A DNA stretch of 64,000 nucleotides from an uncultured Eubacteriales bacterium. GTDB lineage: Bacteria > Bacillota > Clostridia > Lachnospirales > Lachnospiraceae. A model generated the notes under the pieces. The model saw nothing but the letters and a program-made list of their open reading frames with translations, did no database searches and was not told the DNA's origin. Below are positions 18,618 through 27,515 of this stretch, piece by piece. How positions within the stretch are numbered: the first letter of the stretch is position 1; every line of letters starts with the position of its first letter. The stretch is from positions 62,001 through 126,000 of the forward strand of contig CASFBK010000008.1 of assembly GCA_949292785.1 (NCBI GenBank), written 5' to 3'. Made by a program: the position numbers and the translations under genes.

Positions 18618-19439
18618 TTACCGAAATCCCGGCTCTAATAATTTTCCGAATGCAATTCCGACTTTTCCGCCCTGCAAAAGATACTGCTTCATCTTCCGCT
18701 GTAAAGACGTGTTTTCCGGAGCTTCCTCCAAGGACAAATGTGGATTTTGAAAGACCCATTCCATGACATCCTTCGCATCTTCCTCTACCTTTTCTATCTC
18801 AAAGGACTTCTGGAATTCCAAAATATTCGAGCCTTCCGGAAGCAGTCTTTGAAGCGCCGGTGCAAGCAGCCAGGATTCACATTTCATATCCGCCTTCTTA
18901 TATTCGGGGAAAACTCTTGCTATCAGCAGCCTTGCTTCATCATAAGACCTTGCCAGCAGTTCTTTTTTCAGCTTCGTATCTGAGGGAATATGAATGCTGA
19001 TAAAACGCTGTCCTTCCACATTTCTCATTTCATACTCCAGTTCACCAATGCGCAATAGCTTCCCGGCAATCTGCCTTGCAGTCCAAAAATCTCTGTCAAA
19101 TCCGTAGATTCCATAGCTCACCTTATGTTCTTTGATAAATCTCGGAAAACATTTCATGGTATCCAGATATATCTGTTCATTAATGCCAAGCTTACGGTAG
19201 TCATCGTATGTCTGCAATGCACACTTTAACATACAGGCAAGTATCCCGATTCCCTTCGGGTCCTCTCCCAGAACACCCTTGATTTCCGCTCTTCCTTCCT
19301 CCCAAGTTTCTTCGGCAAAGAGCTTTTTCATGGGAATATCAATACTTCCATAGTCAAATCGGTTGTCAAACTGTACTACCTGCTCTGCTATTTCGCCCGG
19401 TATTTCGAGCCTCTCACACAATTCCCAAATACTGTCCAT
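18618..19439 (-). CDS. Acyltransferase-domain-like protein, DUF5596/GNAT_C-like
   Basis: 273 residues from ATG 19437-19439 (AGGA eight bases upstream; a GTG five codons earlier is also open). The protein is soluble, Glu-rich at the N-terminus, and its middle (ISIHIPSDTKLKKELLARSYDEARLLIARVFPEYKKADMKCESWLLAPALQRLLPEGSNI) recalls the N-acyltransferase-like proteins common in Lachnospiraceae. I could not verify a catalytic residue. It begins ten bases after the secA stop and shares its transcript; a terminator follows. Confidence 0.5.
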   Translation of the reverse strand: MDSIWELCERLEIPGEIAEQVVQFDNRFDYGSIDIPMKKLFAEETWEEGRAEIKGVLGEDPKGIGILACMLKCALQTYDDYRKLGINEQIYLDTMKCFPRFIKEHKVSYGIYGFDRDFWTARQIAGKLLRIGELEYEMRNVEGQRFISIHIPSDTKLKKELLARSYDEARLLIARVFPEYKKADMKCESWLLAPALQRLLPEGSNILEFQKSFEIEKVEEDAKDVMEWVFQNPHLSLEEAPENTSLQRKMKQYLLQGGKVGIAFGKLLEPGFR

Positions 19440-19464
19440 ACTGCCATCCTGCACTTTTTATCTC

Positions 19465-22029
19465 TTATTTTCTTCCACAGCACTGCTTATACTTCTTACC
19501 ACTTCCGCATGGACATGGGTCATTCGGATATACCTTAGCGGTTTCACGCTTCTTCGGACCTTTCTGTGCGGAATCATCACGGTTAGTTCCCGTTACCTTG
19601 GCAACCTGCTCTCTTTCTACCTTCTGCTCAATTCTTACGTGGAACAACAGGCGCACCGTATCTTCCTGAATATTGGCAATCATGTCATCAAACATATCAT
19701 AGCCTGACATTTTGTATTCTACCAATGGGTCTCTCTGTCCGTATGCCTGTAATCCAATTCCCTGACGCAGCTGGTCCATATCATCAATATGGTCCATCCA
19801 CTTACGGTCAATTACCTTAAGCAGAACCACACGTTCCAGTTCACGCACCGCCTCCGGTTCCGGGAATTCTGATTCCTTCGCCTCGTACAGCTTTACAGCC
19901 TGTTCTTTCAGACGATGTTTCAGTTCATTTGCCTTGATACCCTTTACATCTTCGGCAGTTACCGGCTTCAATGGAATAATCGGAATCAGCAGCTGATTCA
20001 ATTCATTCAAATCCCATTCGTCGCTTTCCTGGTCTGCAGAAATACAGGTATCTACTGTATTTTCCACCCGGTCAGTAATCATCTTATAAATAACATCACG
20101 CATACTCTCGCCATCTAATACGCGGCGTCTTTCTGCATAAATAATCTCTCTTTGTTCATTCATGACCTGGTCATATTCCAACAGGTTTTTACGAATTCCA
20201 AAGTTGTTGCTCTCTATCTTCATCTGTGCCTTTTCAATGGCATTGGTCAGCATCTTGTGCTGAATCTGCTCATTTTCCGGAACACCTAAGGTATTAAACA
20301 TACTCATAAGCTTCTCAGAACCGAACAGACGCATCAAGTCATCTTCCAGAGAAATGAAGAACTGTGACTGTCCCGGGTCACCCTGACGTCCGGAACGTCC
20401 ACGCAGCTGGTTATCAATACGTCTGGATTCGTGACGCTCTGTACCGATAATCTTAAGTCCTCCGGCTTCCTTGGCATCATCATCCAGCTTAATATCCGTA
20501 CCACGGCCTGCCATGTTGGTTGCGATAGTAACTGCGCCGTGCCGACCTGCCTCTGCTACGATTTCCGCTTCCAGCTCATGGAACTTCGCATTCAGGACTT
20601 TGTGTTGAATACCCCTCTTTTTCAGCATGCCGCTGATAAGCTCGGAGGTCTCAATCGTAATGGTACCAACCAATACCGGCTGTCCCTTTGCGTGTGCTTC
20701 TTCGATTTCCTGTACTACTGCATGGAACTTTTCCTTCTTGGTCTTATATACTGCATCCTGTAAATCCTGACGGATGACCGGCTTATTGGTAGGAATCTCA
20801 ATAACATCCATTCCGTAAATATCACGGAATTCCTTTTCCTCTGTCAAAGCAGTACCTGTCATACCACATTTTTTCTCATATTTATTAAAGAAGTTCTGGA
20901 AGGTAATGTTCGCTAAAGTCTTGCTCTCGCGTTTTACCTTTACGTGTTCCTTTGCTTCAATCGCCTGATGCAGACCATCGGAATAGCGGCGCCCCGGCAT
21001 GATACGTCCCGTAAATTCATCTACAATCATGACCTTATCATCCTGAACTACATAGTCCTGGTCGCGGAACATCAGGTTGTGCGCACGAAGTGCAAGGATA
21101 ATATTGTGCTGAATCTCCAGATTGTCTGCATCCGCAAGATTCTCAATCTTGAAGAACTGCTCTACCTTCTTCACACCCTGCTCGGTAAGATTTACTACCT
21201 TATCCTTTTCGTTTACAATAAAGTCTCCGGTCTCTTCCTGTTCGATTCCCATGATAGCATCCATCTTGGAAAATTCCGGCATATCTTCTCCACGTTCCAT
21301 CTGTCTTGCCAGAACATCACAGGCTTCATACAGGCTGGTAGACTTTCCACTTTGTCCGGAAATAATAAGCGGAGTTCTTGCTTCGTCGATTAAAACAGAG
21401 TCTACCTCGTCGATAATTGCATAATGCAAATCACGCTGTACCAGCTGTTCTTTATAAATAACCATATTATCACGCAGATAATCAAAACCAAGCTCATTAT
21501 TGGTAACATAAGTAATGTCACACGCATAAGCCTCTCTACGTTCCTTATTGTCCATGGAATTTAAGACCACACCTACGGTAAGTCCCAAAAACTCATGCAC
21601 CTTTCCCATCCACTCCGCGTCACGCTGAGCCAGATAGTCATTTACTGTTACGATATGAACGCCTTTTCCTTCCAATGCATTTAAATATGCCGGCAATGTA
21701 GACACCAATGTCTTACCTTCACCAGTCTTCATTTCTGAAATACGTCCCTGATGCAGAATAATACCGCCAATCAACTGAACGCGATAGTGCTCCATGCCGA
21801 TTGCTCTTCTTGCTGCCTCACGCACGGTAGCATAAGCCTCCGGCAGCAACTGATCCAGAGTTTCTCCCTCTTCCAGTCTCTTTTTATACTCCTTTGTCTT
21901 GCCTCTCAACTGTTCATCGGTCAACTCCATCATAGACGGGCGCAATGCTTCTATCTTATCCACGATAGGATAGACTCTCTTTAACTCCCTTTCACTATGT
22001 GTTCCGAACATCTTATTTACAATACCCAT
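19465..22029 (-). CDS. secA: Preprotein translocase ATPase SecA
   Basis: 854 residues from ATG 22027-22029, which has AGGAG at ideal spacing; the frame is open 12 codons further. Motifs: [20 protein letters not shown] (Walker A), [21 protein letters not shown] (Walker B), [25 protein letters not shown], and a C-terminal zinc finger [13 protein letters not shown] that binds SecB-like partners or ribosomes. It drives protein export through SecYEG. Followed closely by an acyltransferase-like gene. Confidence 0.97.
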   Translation of the reverse strand: MGIVNKMFGTHSERELKRVYPIVDKIEALRPSMMELTDEQLRGKTKEYKKRLEEGETLDQLLPEAYATVREAARRAIGMEHYRVQLIGGIILHQGRISEMKTGEGKTLVSTLPAYLNALEGKGVHIVTVNDYLAQRDAEWMGKVHEFLGLTVGVVLNSMDNKERREAYACDITYVTNNELGFDYLRDNMVIYKEQLVQRDLHYAIIDEVDSVLIDEARTPLIISGQSGKSTSLYEACDVLARQMERGEDMPEFSKMDAIMGIEQEETGDFIVNEKDKVVNLTEQGVKKVEQFFKIENLADADNLEIQHNIILALRAHNLMFRDQDYVVQDDKVMIVDEFTGRIMPGRRYSDGLHQAIEAKEHVKVKRESKTLANITFQNFFNKYEKKCGMTGTALTEEKEFRDIYGMDVIEIPTNKPVIRQDLQDAVYKTKKEKFHAVVQEIEEAHAKGQPVLVGTITIETSELISGMLKKRGIQHKVLNAKFHELEAEIVAEAGRHGAVTIATNMAGRGTDIKLDDDAKEAGGLKIIGTERHESRRIDNQLRGRSGRQGDPGQSQFFISLEDDLMRLFGSEKLMSMFNTLGVPENEQIQHKMLTNAIEKAQMKIESNNFGIRKNLLEYDQVMNEQREIIYAERRRVLDGESMRDVIYKMITDRVENTVDTCISADQESDEWDLNELNQLLIPIIPLKPVTAEDVKGIKANELKHRLKEQAVKLYEAKESEFPEPEAVRELERVVLLKVIDRKWMDHIDDMDQLRQGIGLQAYGQRDPLVEYKMSGYDMFDDMIANIQEDTVRLLFHVRIEQKVEREQVAKVTGTNRDDSAQKGPKKRETAKVYPNDPCPCGSGKKYKQCCGRK

Positions 22030-22098
22030 ATATTCGCTCCTATTTCTATTCGGTAAACTTCTCACCGCTCTATTCTGCCCATACGGACAACTTCGTTT

Positions 22099-22127
22099 AT
22101 TGTACCACTTTATGGCACTAGAAACAA
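22099..22127 (-). promoter_or_regulatory. Sigma-A-type promoter of secA
   Basis: Minus strand: TTGTTT (22122-22127), 17-base spacer, TACAAT (22099-22104), about 70 bases before the secA start. Confidence 0.6.
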
Positions 22128-22252
22128 TACTTAATCACATGAACGAATTGTGAATTTTTTATTAATTGCCCTTTTCTGATGCTGATTTTTATGGTATTAT
22201 CTACAATATGTATCACATAATGTATCACATATTTTCTGAAAGGAGCTTATAG

Positions 22253-22510
22253 ATGAGTTACTTATATAAAACAAAGGGTACCTGCTCCACCCTTATCGAA
22301 GTTGAGTTAGATGGCAATATTGTAAAAAATGTGAAATTTACCGGTGGTTGTAACGGAAATCTTCAGGCGATTCCAAAGCTGGTAGAGGGGCTCACCGTAG
22401 AGCAGGTGGAACAAAAAATCGGCGGTATTTCCTGCAATGGACGTCCCACCTCCTGCGGCGACCAGCTGGCAAAAGCCTGTCGTGCCGCTTACGAAGCGCA
22501 GAACAATTAA
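22253..22510 (+). CDS. TSCPD domain protein (TIGR03905 type)
   Basis: 85 residues. Four conserved cysteines (GTCST near 10, GGCNG near 33, GISCNG near 61, TSCGDQLAKAC near 68 and 74) match the small TSCPD-domain family related to a domain of vitamin B12-dependent ribonucleotide reductases. Function is unknown; the cysteines suggest metal binding. Monocistronic, RBS AAAGGAGC, followed by a strong terminator. Confidence 0.8.
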   Translation: MSYLYKTKGTCSTLIEVELDGNIVKNVKFTGGCNGNLQAIPKLVEGLTVEQVEQKIGGISCNGRPTSCGDQLAKACRAAYEAQNN

Positions 22511-22567
22511 TACTACCGATATGCATATCTGAAGAATCTGCAATCAACTATGCACAGCACTTCAGCC

Positions 22568-22597
22568 AAAAAGAGTCCGGCAATCGGACTCTTTTTT
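22568..22597. terminator. Bidirectional intrinsic terminator
   Basis: AAAAAGAGTCCG (22568-22579) pairs with the mirror arm at 22585-22597, giving T runs on both strands. It ends the TSCPD gene and, on the other strand, overlaps the last codon of the SGNH-like gene. Confidence 0.8.
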
Positions 22598-23480
22598 ATT
22601 TTATACCATGATTCAGAAGAAATTCCCGCCAGACCTCAATATATTTTACCTGTAAATGCACACCATCAAAGGAATATTCCTCTTTCAGCTTCCCTGTTCC
22701 CGGCTCGTCCATGACTTCATTTTCATCAATATAAAATATATTTTGGTTATTTGCCAGCGTTTTCAACAATTCATTTCTTGCATTAATTTCCTGGTTATTG
22801 ATATAGGTATTTTCTGCATCCTTGCTCTGGGTCACATGCATAATCGATTCTACAAAAATCACGGCTTCCGGCTGAAGCTGCTGCACCTGAGCTACAACGA
22901 CTCCAAACTGTTCTGCAAAGCTCTCCGCTGTTCCTCTTCCCAATTCATTGATTCCAAGCATGATATAGATTTTTCCATATTTCTTGCTTGTCAGCATTTG
23001 CTCCAGTGTCACTCCGTCCATGTCATTGTCCCACACATCCCAGACCGTCTGTCCGTATTTTACGAAAAAGTCTGTCTTCTCCCAGCCTGCATACTCATAT
23101 AGTGTAGATGTTCTGGAATCTCCGATAAACAAAGCATCATCCAGATAATCCATCTCCACCCGCTGAAACTGCCGTTCCTGCGGCTCCGGTTCCACCCTCT
23201 CCGGTTCGCTCACCTCCATATCCGGCTCGGTTTTCTTCCCGTCCGTTTCTGCTTCTGCCGCTTCCGGTTTCTTCGCTATTTCCGGTTTCTCCTGGGGAAC
23301 TTCCTTTACTTCCTTTGTCTCTTTTTTCACTTCTGTAACTGCATTTTCCTTTGATGCCTGACTGACCGATATCCTTTGGGTTTCAGGCTCCTGTTCTCTT
23401 TCTAACAGTTGTCCGCCTCCGTAAACGAGACTGCTTATCAATATCATAAAAAAGAAGGGATATTTTTTCCATTGCTTCAT
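22596..23480 (-). CDS. Membrane-anchored SGNH/GDSL-type hydrolase or acyltransferase
   Basis: 294 residues: one N-terminal membrane helix (about 8-25), a Glu/Lys/Pro-rich linker (about 28-105), then an SGNH-like domain with block I FIGDSRTS, block III MLGINELG and block V DGVHL. The MBOAT gene starts upstream on the same strand, 31 bases away. In such pairs the MBOAT protein moves an acyl group across the membrane and the extracytoplasmic SGNH protein transfers it to a wall or surface polysaccharide. The exact polymer is unknown. Confidence 0.8.
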   Translation of the reverse strand: MKQWKKYPFFFMILISSLVYGGGQLLEREQEPETQRISVSQASKENAVTEVKKETKEVKEVPQEKPEIAKKPEAAEAETDGKKTEPDMEVSEPERVEPEPQERQFQRVEMDYLDDALFIGDSRTSTLYEYAGWEKTDFFVKYGQTVWDVWDNDMDGVTLEQMLTSKKYGKIYIMLGINELGRGTAESFAEQFGVVVAQVQQLQPEAVIFVESIMHVTQSKDAENTYINNQEINARNELLKTLANNQNIFYIDENEVMDEPGTGKLKEEYSFDGVHLQVKYIEVWREFLLNHGIK

Positions 23481-23511
23481 CGCTTTTTCTCCAAATTATT
23501 TTATCTTAATG

Positions 23512-24894
23512 TTAGAATCGGAAATACAGGAACGGATTGCTTGCTGCTGTCACCATCTGATAAACGCTTCCCCAGAATACTGCCAGTAAAATCACCAAAA
23601 ACCAAATCCGCCGATTGTATTTCTTATAGATTTTCTCCGGGAAATAGGTGGACAGTAAAAGTGCCGCCAGAAAAATCAGTCCGTAGCGTTTTACTGCATC
23701 TACCGTAACATGCCAGTTCAATGTCCATGCTTTTTCCACTCCTATCCAGCCAAACATCTTTCCCAGATAGATTCCTATACTTTTCATATCTTCTAAAGTA
23801 AATATCACCCATCCGACCACTACCAATATGATAGTATAGATTCTGCCAATTCCATGATGCTTTCCCAAAAATCCTCCGATTAACGTTTTTTCTAATACCA
23901 ATAACACGAAATAATACACGCCCCACAGCAGAAAATTCCATCCTGCTCCATGCCAGATTCCGGTCAGTGACCATACCACCAAAAGATGAAAAATAGTCCG
24001 GCATTTTCCCTTTCGATTTCCTCCAAGCGGAATATACACATAATCCCGAAACCAGGTGCTTAAGGTAATATGCCACCTGCGCCAAAAATCAGTGATAGAC
24101 ACTGCAATATAAGGATGATTAAAGTTTCGCGGGATGGAAAAGCCTAACATCTTCCCAAGCCCGATTGCCATCATGGAATATCCATTGAAATCAAAGTATA
24201 ATTGCAGGGAAAAAGCAAAGGCTCCCAACCACGCCATACTGGTAGAAATACTTTCAATTCCCACCACCTGAACCTCATTCCAAAGTCTTCCCAGCACATT
24301 TGCAATCAGCATCTTATATCCAAGTCCCACCGTAAACAGCTTCAATCCTTCTTCGATTCCCCGAATATTTACCTTGCGCTGCTTCATCTGTGCTGACACA
24401 TCACGAAATAATACAATCGGACCTGCAATCAACTGCGGAAACATACAAAGATATGTCCCCAGTGCTATTACATCCCTTTCATACGTTTCCGGTCTGCGAT
24501 ATACATCAATGGCATATGCCGCTATCTGGAAGGTATAAAAGCTGATTCCAAGAGGAAGTCCCCAATTAATTCCGCCATTGGGTTCCCCCAGAATTTCTCC
24601 CAGGAGAAAAGGCAGATATTTAAACAAAAATAAGCTTCCGAAATCATAGACCAGCAAAAGAAGCAATATTCCTTTTCTCTTCTTCTGTTCTCTCCCCTGC
24701 ATCAGAGATGTTCCCAGGAAATGCAGCACCAAAGACACTATAATCAGAAAGAACCATGTACGCTCTCCCCGGAAATAAAACCAAAGACTTCCGAAAAACA
24801 ATACCAAGTTTCGCCACTTCTCCGGTGTAATATAATAAACCAGCATAAATACCGGTAAAAATACAAATATAAATTCTTCACTACAAAACAACAT
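23512..24894 (-). CDS. MBOAT family O-acyltransferase (AlgI/DltB-like)
   Basis: 460 residues, strongly hydrophobic with ten or more helices. Family marks include FDFNGYSMMAIGLGKMLGFSIPRNFNHPYIAVSITDFWRRWHITLSTWFRDYVYIPLGGNRKGK and the catalytic His in LTGIWHGAGWNFLLWG. It belongs to the AlgI-like branch used for O-acetylation of surface sugars, and is followed by an SGNH partner. An extended -10 (TGGTATAAT) lies on the minus strand at about 24930-24938. Confidence 0.9.
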   Translation of the reverse strand: MLFCSEEFIFVFLPVFMLVYYITPEKWRNLVLFFGSLWFYFRGERTWFFLIIVSLVLHFLGTSLMQGREQKKRKGILLLLLVYDFGSLFLFKYLPFLLGEILGEPNGGINWGLPLGISFYTFQIAAYAIDVYRRPETYERDVIALGTYLCMFPQLIAGPIVLFRDVSAQMKQRKVNIRGIEEGLKLFTVGLGYKMLIANVLGRLWNEVQVVGIESISTSMAWLGAFAFSLQLYFDFNGYSMMAIGLGKMLGFSIPRNFNHPYIAVSITDFWRRWHITLSTWFRDYVYIPLGGNRKGKCRTIFHLLVVWSLTGIWHGAGWNFLLWGVYYFVLLVLEKTLIGGFLGKHHGIGRIYTIILVVVGWVIFTLEDMKSIGIYLGKMFGWIGVEKAWTLNWHVTVDAVKRYGLIFLAALLLSTYFPEKIYKKYNRRIWFLVILLAVFWGSVYQMVTAASNPFLYFRF

Positions 24895-25103
24895 CTTTTG
24901 TTCCTCATCCTACTAGTTTAATCCTGCGATATTATACCATTCTTTTACTTTTTAGATGAAACAAAATCCCTAAATGTTATTACAATTCCGTTACATTAAT
25001 ATGAAGTTTCTTTTTCCTGATTTGTAATTTTCAGAATATTTTGTCACTTATTTATCTCATTTCAGTTATAAGTATTATTTATTTATTTTTTTCAAAATAA
25101 TTG

Positions 25104-25132
25104 TTGACATTTTCTCTTTTGTAAGATATAAT
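25104..25132 (+). promoter_or_regulatory. Perfect sigma-A consensus promoter
   Basis: TTGACA at 25104-25109, exactly 17 bases, TATAAT at 25127-25132: both hexamers match the consensus in full, the only such case I noticed in the window. It points right, into the tandem-repeat locus. The 200 bases before it (24900-25100) are AT-rich without recognisable features. Confidence 0.85.
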
Positions 25133-25151
25133 AAAATCAACAAAAGAGAAA
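25111..25151. promoter_or_regulatory. 12-bp inverted repeat bracketing the -10 box
   Basis: TTTCTCTTTTGT (25111-25122) and ACAAAAGAGAAA (25140-25151) are perfect complements, 17 bases apart, placed in the spacer and just past the start site of the consensus promoter. This could be an operator or a 5' hairpin cut by the start site; the sequence alone does not decide. Confidence 0.5.
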
Positions 25152-25195
25152 GAGAGGTACAGACCACCAAAAACTTAATTTTATTTCCCTAAGAG

Positions 25196-25398
25196 GTTCA
25201 AAAAGATTGAATAAGATTCATGAAGATTTGAATTAGTTTTAAAAAAAGATTGAGTAATATTCAAAAAAAATTGAATTAGTTTCAAAAAAGATTGAATAGG
25301 ATTCATGAAAATTTAAATTAGTTTCAAAAAAGATTGAATAGGATTCATGAAAATTTAAATTAGTTTCAAAGAAGATTGAATAGAATTCAAGAAAATAG
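25196..25398 (+). repeat. Tandem repeat, about 42-bp unit, about 4.5-5 copies
   Basis: Copies: 25196-25235 (40 bp), 25236-25278 (43 bp), 25279-25320 (42 bp), 25321-25362 (42 bp, identical to the previous), then a decayed copy to about 25398. Each unit is itself two related halves of about 21 bases built on TTCAAAAAAGATTGAATA and GATTCATGAAAATTTAAAT. Each full unit carries a short TGAAT-AGG-ATTCA hairpin. Copies abut without spacers, so this is not a CRISPR array. Confidence 0.85.
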
Positions 25399-25494
25399 AA
25401 CACTTAGGTACAAGAAAAACTCCAGATTTTCAATAGAAGATTTGGGAAACAGAAGAAATCAAAAGAATTTTCCGTAGAAGCCTTGAATCAGAGA

Positions 25495-25620
25495 ATGAAA
25501 AGAAAAATGGGTGTGACAAGTCAGATGCTATATTCAGATATGACTGGATGCCAAAAGAATTCAAAGGTAGCAAAATTTCAAAAGAAAAGGATAATGATTT
25601 CGGAAATCTCAGAAAGATGA
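25495..25620 (+). other. Uncertain short open frame inside the repeat transcript
   Basis: 41 codons from ATG 25495, basic product (MKRKMGVTSQMLYSDMTG near the start). The same frame is open without an ATG from 25408, giving about 70 residues rich in Lys, Arg and Gln. The ribosome site is weak (AGAG). It could be a remnant of a gene that lost its start, or chance. No homology recognised. Confidence 0.2.
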
Positions 25621-25648
25621 GGTAAAAGTCCAATGGACAACATAGTTT

Positions 25649-25699
25649 AGAAGGCTGCATCAGATAAAGTATATCGGGTGCAGCCTTCTTCGTTACTTC
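25649..25699 (+). terminator. Intrinsic terminator of the tandem-repeat transcript
   Basis: AGAAGGCTGCA (25649-25659) pairs with TGCAGCCTTCT (25679-25689) around a 19-base loop, followed by TCTTCGTTACTTC. The T-run is interrupted but clearly better on the plus strand. Confidence 0.7.
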
Positions 25700-25773
25700 T
25701 ATTCTATCTATCTTTTTATAATCTAGCTTATTTAAGCAATTCTCTATGATTACATAAAATTGATTACATAGAA

Positions 25774-27216
25774 TTAGTATGCTTTGCCCCAGTACACCAG
25801 CTTATGGGCAGGCTTTCCGCAGCAGACACATACATCTGAAATTGGTTCCTGGTCCTCTAATGGCATACAACGTGAGGTAGCAGTTGTCTCTTCTTTAATC
25901 TTATTCTCGCATGCCACATCTTCGCACCACATTGCGCGGATGAATCCCGGCTTATTCTCAACCGCATCCTTAAACGCGCCATAAGATCTGGCATCTGTGA
26001 TATGAGAATCTCTATGTGCTTTGGCACGGTCAAACATATTTTTCTGAATCTCTTCTAACAGTTCCGGCACTACCTTTGCAACGTCTTCTAATGCACACTC
26101 TGTCTTCTCTCCGGTATCACGGCGTACCAGTACACATTTTCCTGCCTCAATATCCTTTGGTCCTAATTCTACGCGAATTGGAATACCGCGCATTTCCTGT
26201 TCCGAGAACTTCCATCCAGGGCTCTTCTCGCTTTCATCCGTCTTTACGCGGATTCCTGCTTTTGCCAGAATCTCCTTTACCTCTGCTGCCTTTTCTAAGA
26301 CGCCCTCCTTATGCTGCTGAATCGGAATGACCATCACCTGTACCGGTGCAATTCTTGGTGGCAGTACCAGTCCAGAATCATCCCCATGTACCATAATGAT
26401 TGCTCCAATCAAACGCGTTGTCATTCCCCATGAGGTCTGATGTACATACTGAAGCTTATTGTCTCTATCTGTATACTGAATACCAAATGCTTTGGCAAAT
26501 CCATCTCCAAAGTTATGACTGGTACCGGACTGCAATGCCTTTCCATCATGCATCAGTGCCTCGATGGTATAAGTTGCTTCTGCACCTGCAAATTTCTCTT
26601 TCTCTGTCTTTCTACCGCGAATTACCGGAATTGCAAGAACTTCCTCACAGAAATCTGCATACAGATTCAGCATCTGTAACGTTCTTGCTTCTGCTTCTTC
26701 TGCTGTGGCATGCGCCGTATGTCCTTCCTGCCACAGGAATTCTCTGGAACGAAGGAATGGTCTTGTTTCCTTTTCCCAACGTACAACAGAGCACCACTGA
26801 TTGTAGCATTTTGGCAGATCACGGTAAGACTGTACCTCATTTGCATAAAAATCACAGAACAAAGTCTCAGAGGTCGGTCTGACACAAAGTCTTTCCTGCA
26901 GCTCATTTAAACCACCATGTGTTACCCATGCAACCTCCGGTGCAAAGCCTTCTACATGGTCCTTTTCCTTCTCCAGGAGGCTTTCCGGTATAAACATTGG
27001 CATATATACATTTTCTACGCCTGTCGCCTTAAATCTTGCGTCTAATTCTTTCTGAATATTTTCCCAGATTGCATATCCTGCCGGCTTAATTACCATACAT
27101 CCCTTTACGCTGGAATACGCAATTAATTCTGCTTTTTTTACTACATCCGTATACCATTGCGCAAAATCGGTATCCATAGATGTAATGGCTTCTACTAATT
27201 TCTTGTCCTTTGCCAT
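25774..27216 (-). CDS. proS: Prolyl-tRNA synthetase
   Basis: 480 residues from ATG 27214-27216, which has AAAGGAG nearby; the frame continues 58 codons upstream only because it crosses the T-box leader. It is the short archaeal/eukaryote-like class II ProRS: motif 2 region [29 protein letters not shown], motif 3 region [20 protein letters not shown], anticodon-binding domain, and a C-terminal part with four zinc-type cysteines (CEDVAC and CVCC) ending in KLVYWGKAY. Charges tRNA-Pro. Controlled by the T-box leader. Confidence 0.95.
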   Translation of the reverse strand: MAKDKKLVEAITSMDTDFAQWYTDVVKKAELIAYSSVKGCMVIKPAGYAIWENIQKELDARFKATGVENVYMPMFIPESLLEKEKDHVEGFAPEVAWVTHGGLNELQERLCVRPTSETLFCDFYANEVQSYRDLPKCYNQWCSVVRWEKETRPFLRSREFLWQEGHTAHATAEEAEARTLQMLNLYADFCEEVLAIPVIRGRKTEKEKFAGAEATYTIEALMHDGKALQSGTSHNFGDGFAKAFGIQYTDRDNKLQYVHQTSWGMTTRLIGAIIMVHGDDSGLVLPPRIAPVQVMVIPIQQHKEGVLEKAAEVKEILAKAGIRVKTDESEKSPGWKFSEQEMRGIPIRVELGPKDIEAGKCVLVRRDTGEKTECALEDVAKVVPELLEEIQKNMFDRAKAHRDSHITDARSYGAFKDAVENKPGFIRAMWCEDVACENKIKEETTATSRCMPLEDQEPISDVCVCCGKPAHKLVYWGKAY

Positions 27217-27476
27217 TTTCTTTTCTCCTTTCCTTAAACAAAACGCCGGAACTCCAATCCCCATAGGGACCGGAACTCCGGCGGTACCACCCTGATTAAG
27301 CAATTCAGCATTGCTTCTCTCATTCTCTTTATCGCAGAGATACGGCATATTTTCATATGCAGCTCCAAGGCAGGTTCCAGACATTCCCAAGAGGAATCTT
27401 CCACCTAATGATTCCCTCTCTGTACATGTTCCAATCTGTACTAATCCTCTTCATTGCTTTCCTTTATTCATCAGTA
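27217..27476 (-). promoter_or_regulatory. Proline T-box riboswitch
   Basis: Leader of about 260 nt before proS. It shows the T-box sequence GGGTGGTACCGC (27281-27292), the stem I element GGTGGAAG, and GAA-CCT-GCCTTGGAG, in which CCT (27372-27374) fits the specifier codon for proline. The terminator hairpin (27244-27283) is followed by TTTTGTTT; the T-box bulge lies in its 5' arm, giving the usual terminator/antiterminator choice. Uncharged tRNA-Pro should turn proS on. Confidence 0.9.
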
Positions 27477-27482
27477 ACAGTT

Positions 27483-27511
27483 ATTCTATTCCAATTCTTT
27501 TCACTTGTCAA
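27483..27511 (-). promoter_or_regulatory. Promoter of the proS T-box leader
   Basis: Minus strand TTGACA (27506-27511), 17-base spacer, TAGAAT (27483-27488). It begins five bases after the diguanylate cyclase stop codon, so proS is transcribed separately. Confidence 0.75.
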
Positions 27512-27515
27512 GAAC

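Larger units (their letters stand above)
25139..25699 (+). ncRNA. Candidate long noncoding RNA with tandem repeats
   Basis: A unit of about 550 nt bounded by a perfect promoter (25104-25132) and an intrinsic terminator (25649-25699). The first 260 nt are dominated by tandem repeats with stop codons in all three plus frames; the second half holds only an uncertain short frame. Neither strand gives a convincing protein. An RNA product is the simplest reading. Architecture recalls type III toxin-antitoxin antitoxin RNAs (promoter, repeats of about 35-45 nt, terminator), but no toxin gene follows. I do not recognise the RNA. Confidence 0.45.

Noticed and set aside
18538..18759. N-terminal extension of the TetR regulator
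   Set aside because: The extra 74 codons overlap a terminator and the acyltransferase-like gene; the ATG at 18537 has a ribosome site and gives normal TetR length.
25196..25398. Tandem repeats as a CRISPR array
   Set aside because: Units abut directly with no unique spacers, the unit is divergent between copies and no cas gene is nearby.
25430..25660. 76-residue minus-strand ORF in the tandem-repeat locus
   Set aside because: It runs against the perfect promoter, lacks a ribosome site and has a low-complexity Phe/Ser/Leu composition typical of AT-rich shadow frames.
27217..27390. N-terminal extension of ProRS
   Set aside because: The codons coincide with the T-box leader; the ATG at 27216 has a good ribosome site and gives the normal protein length.
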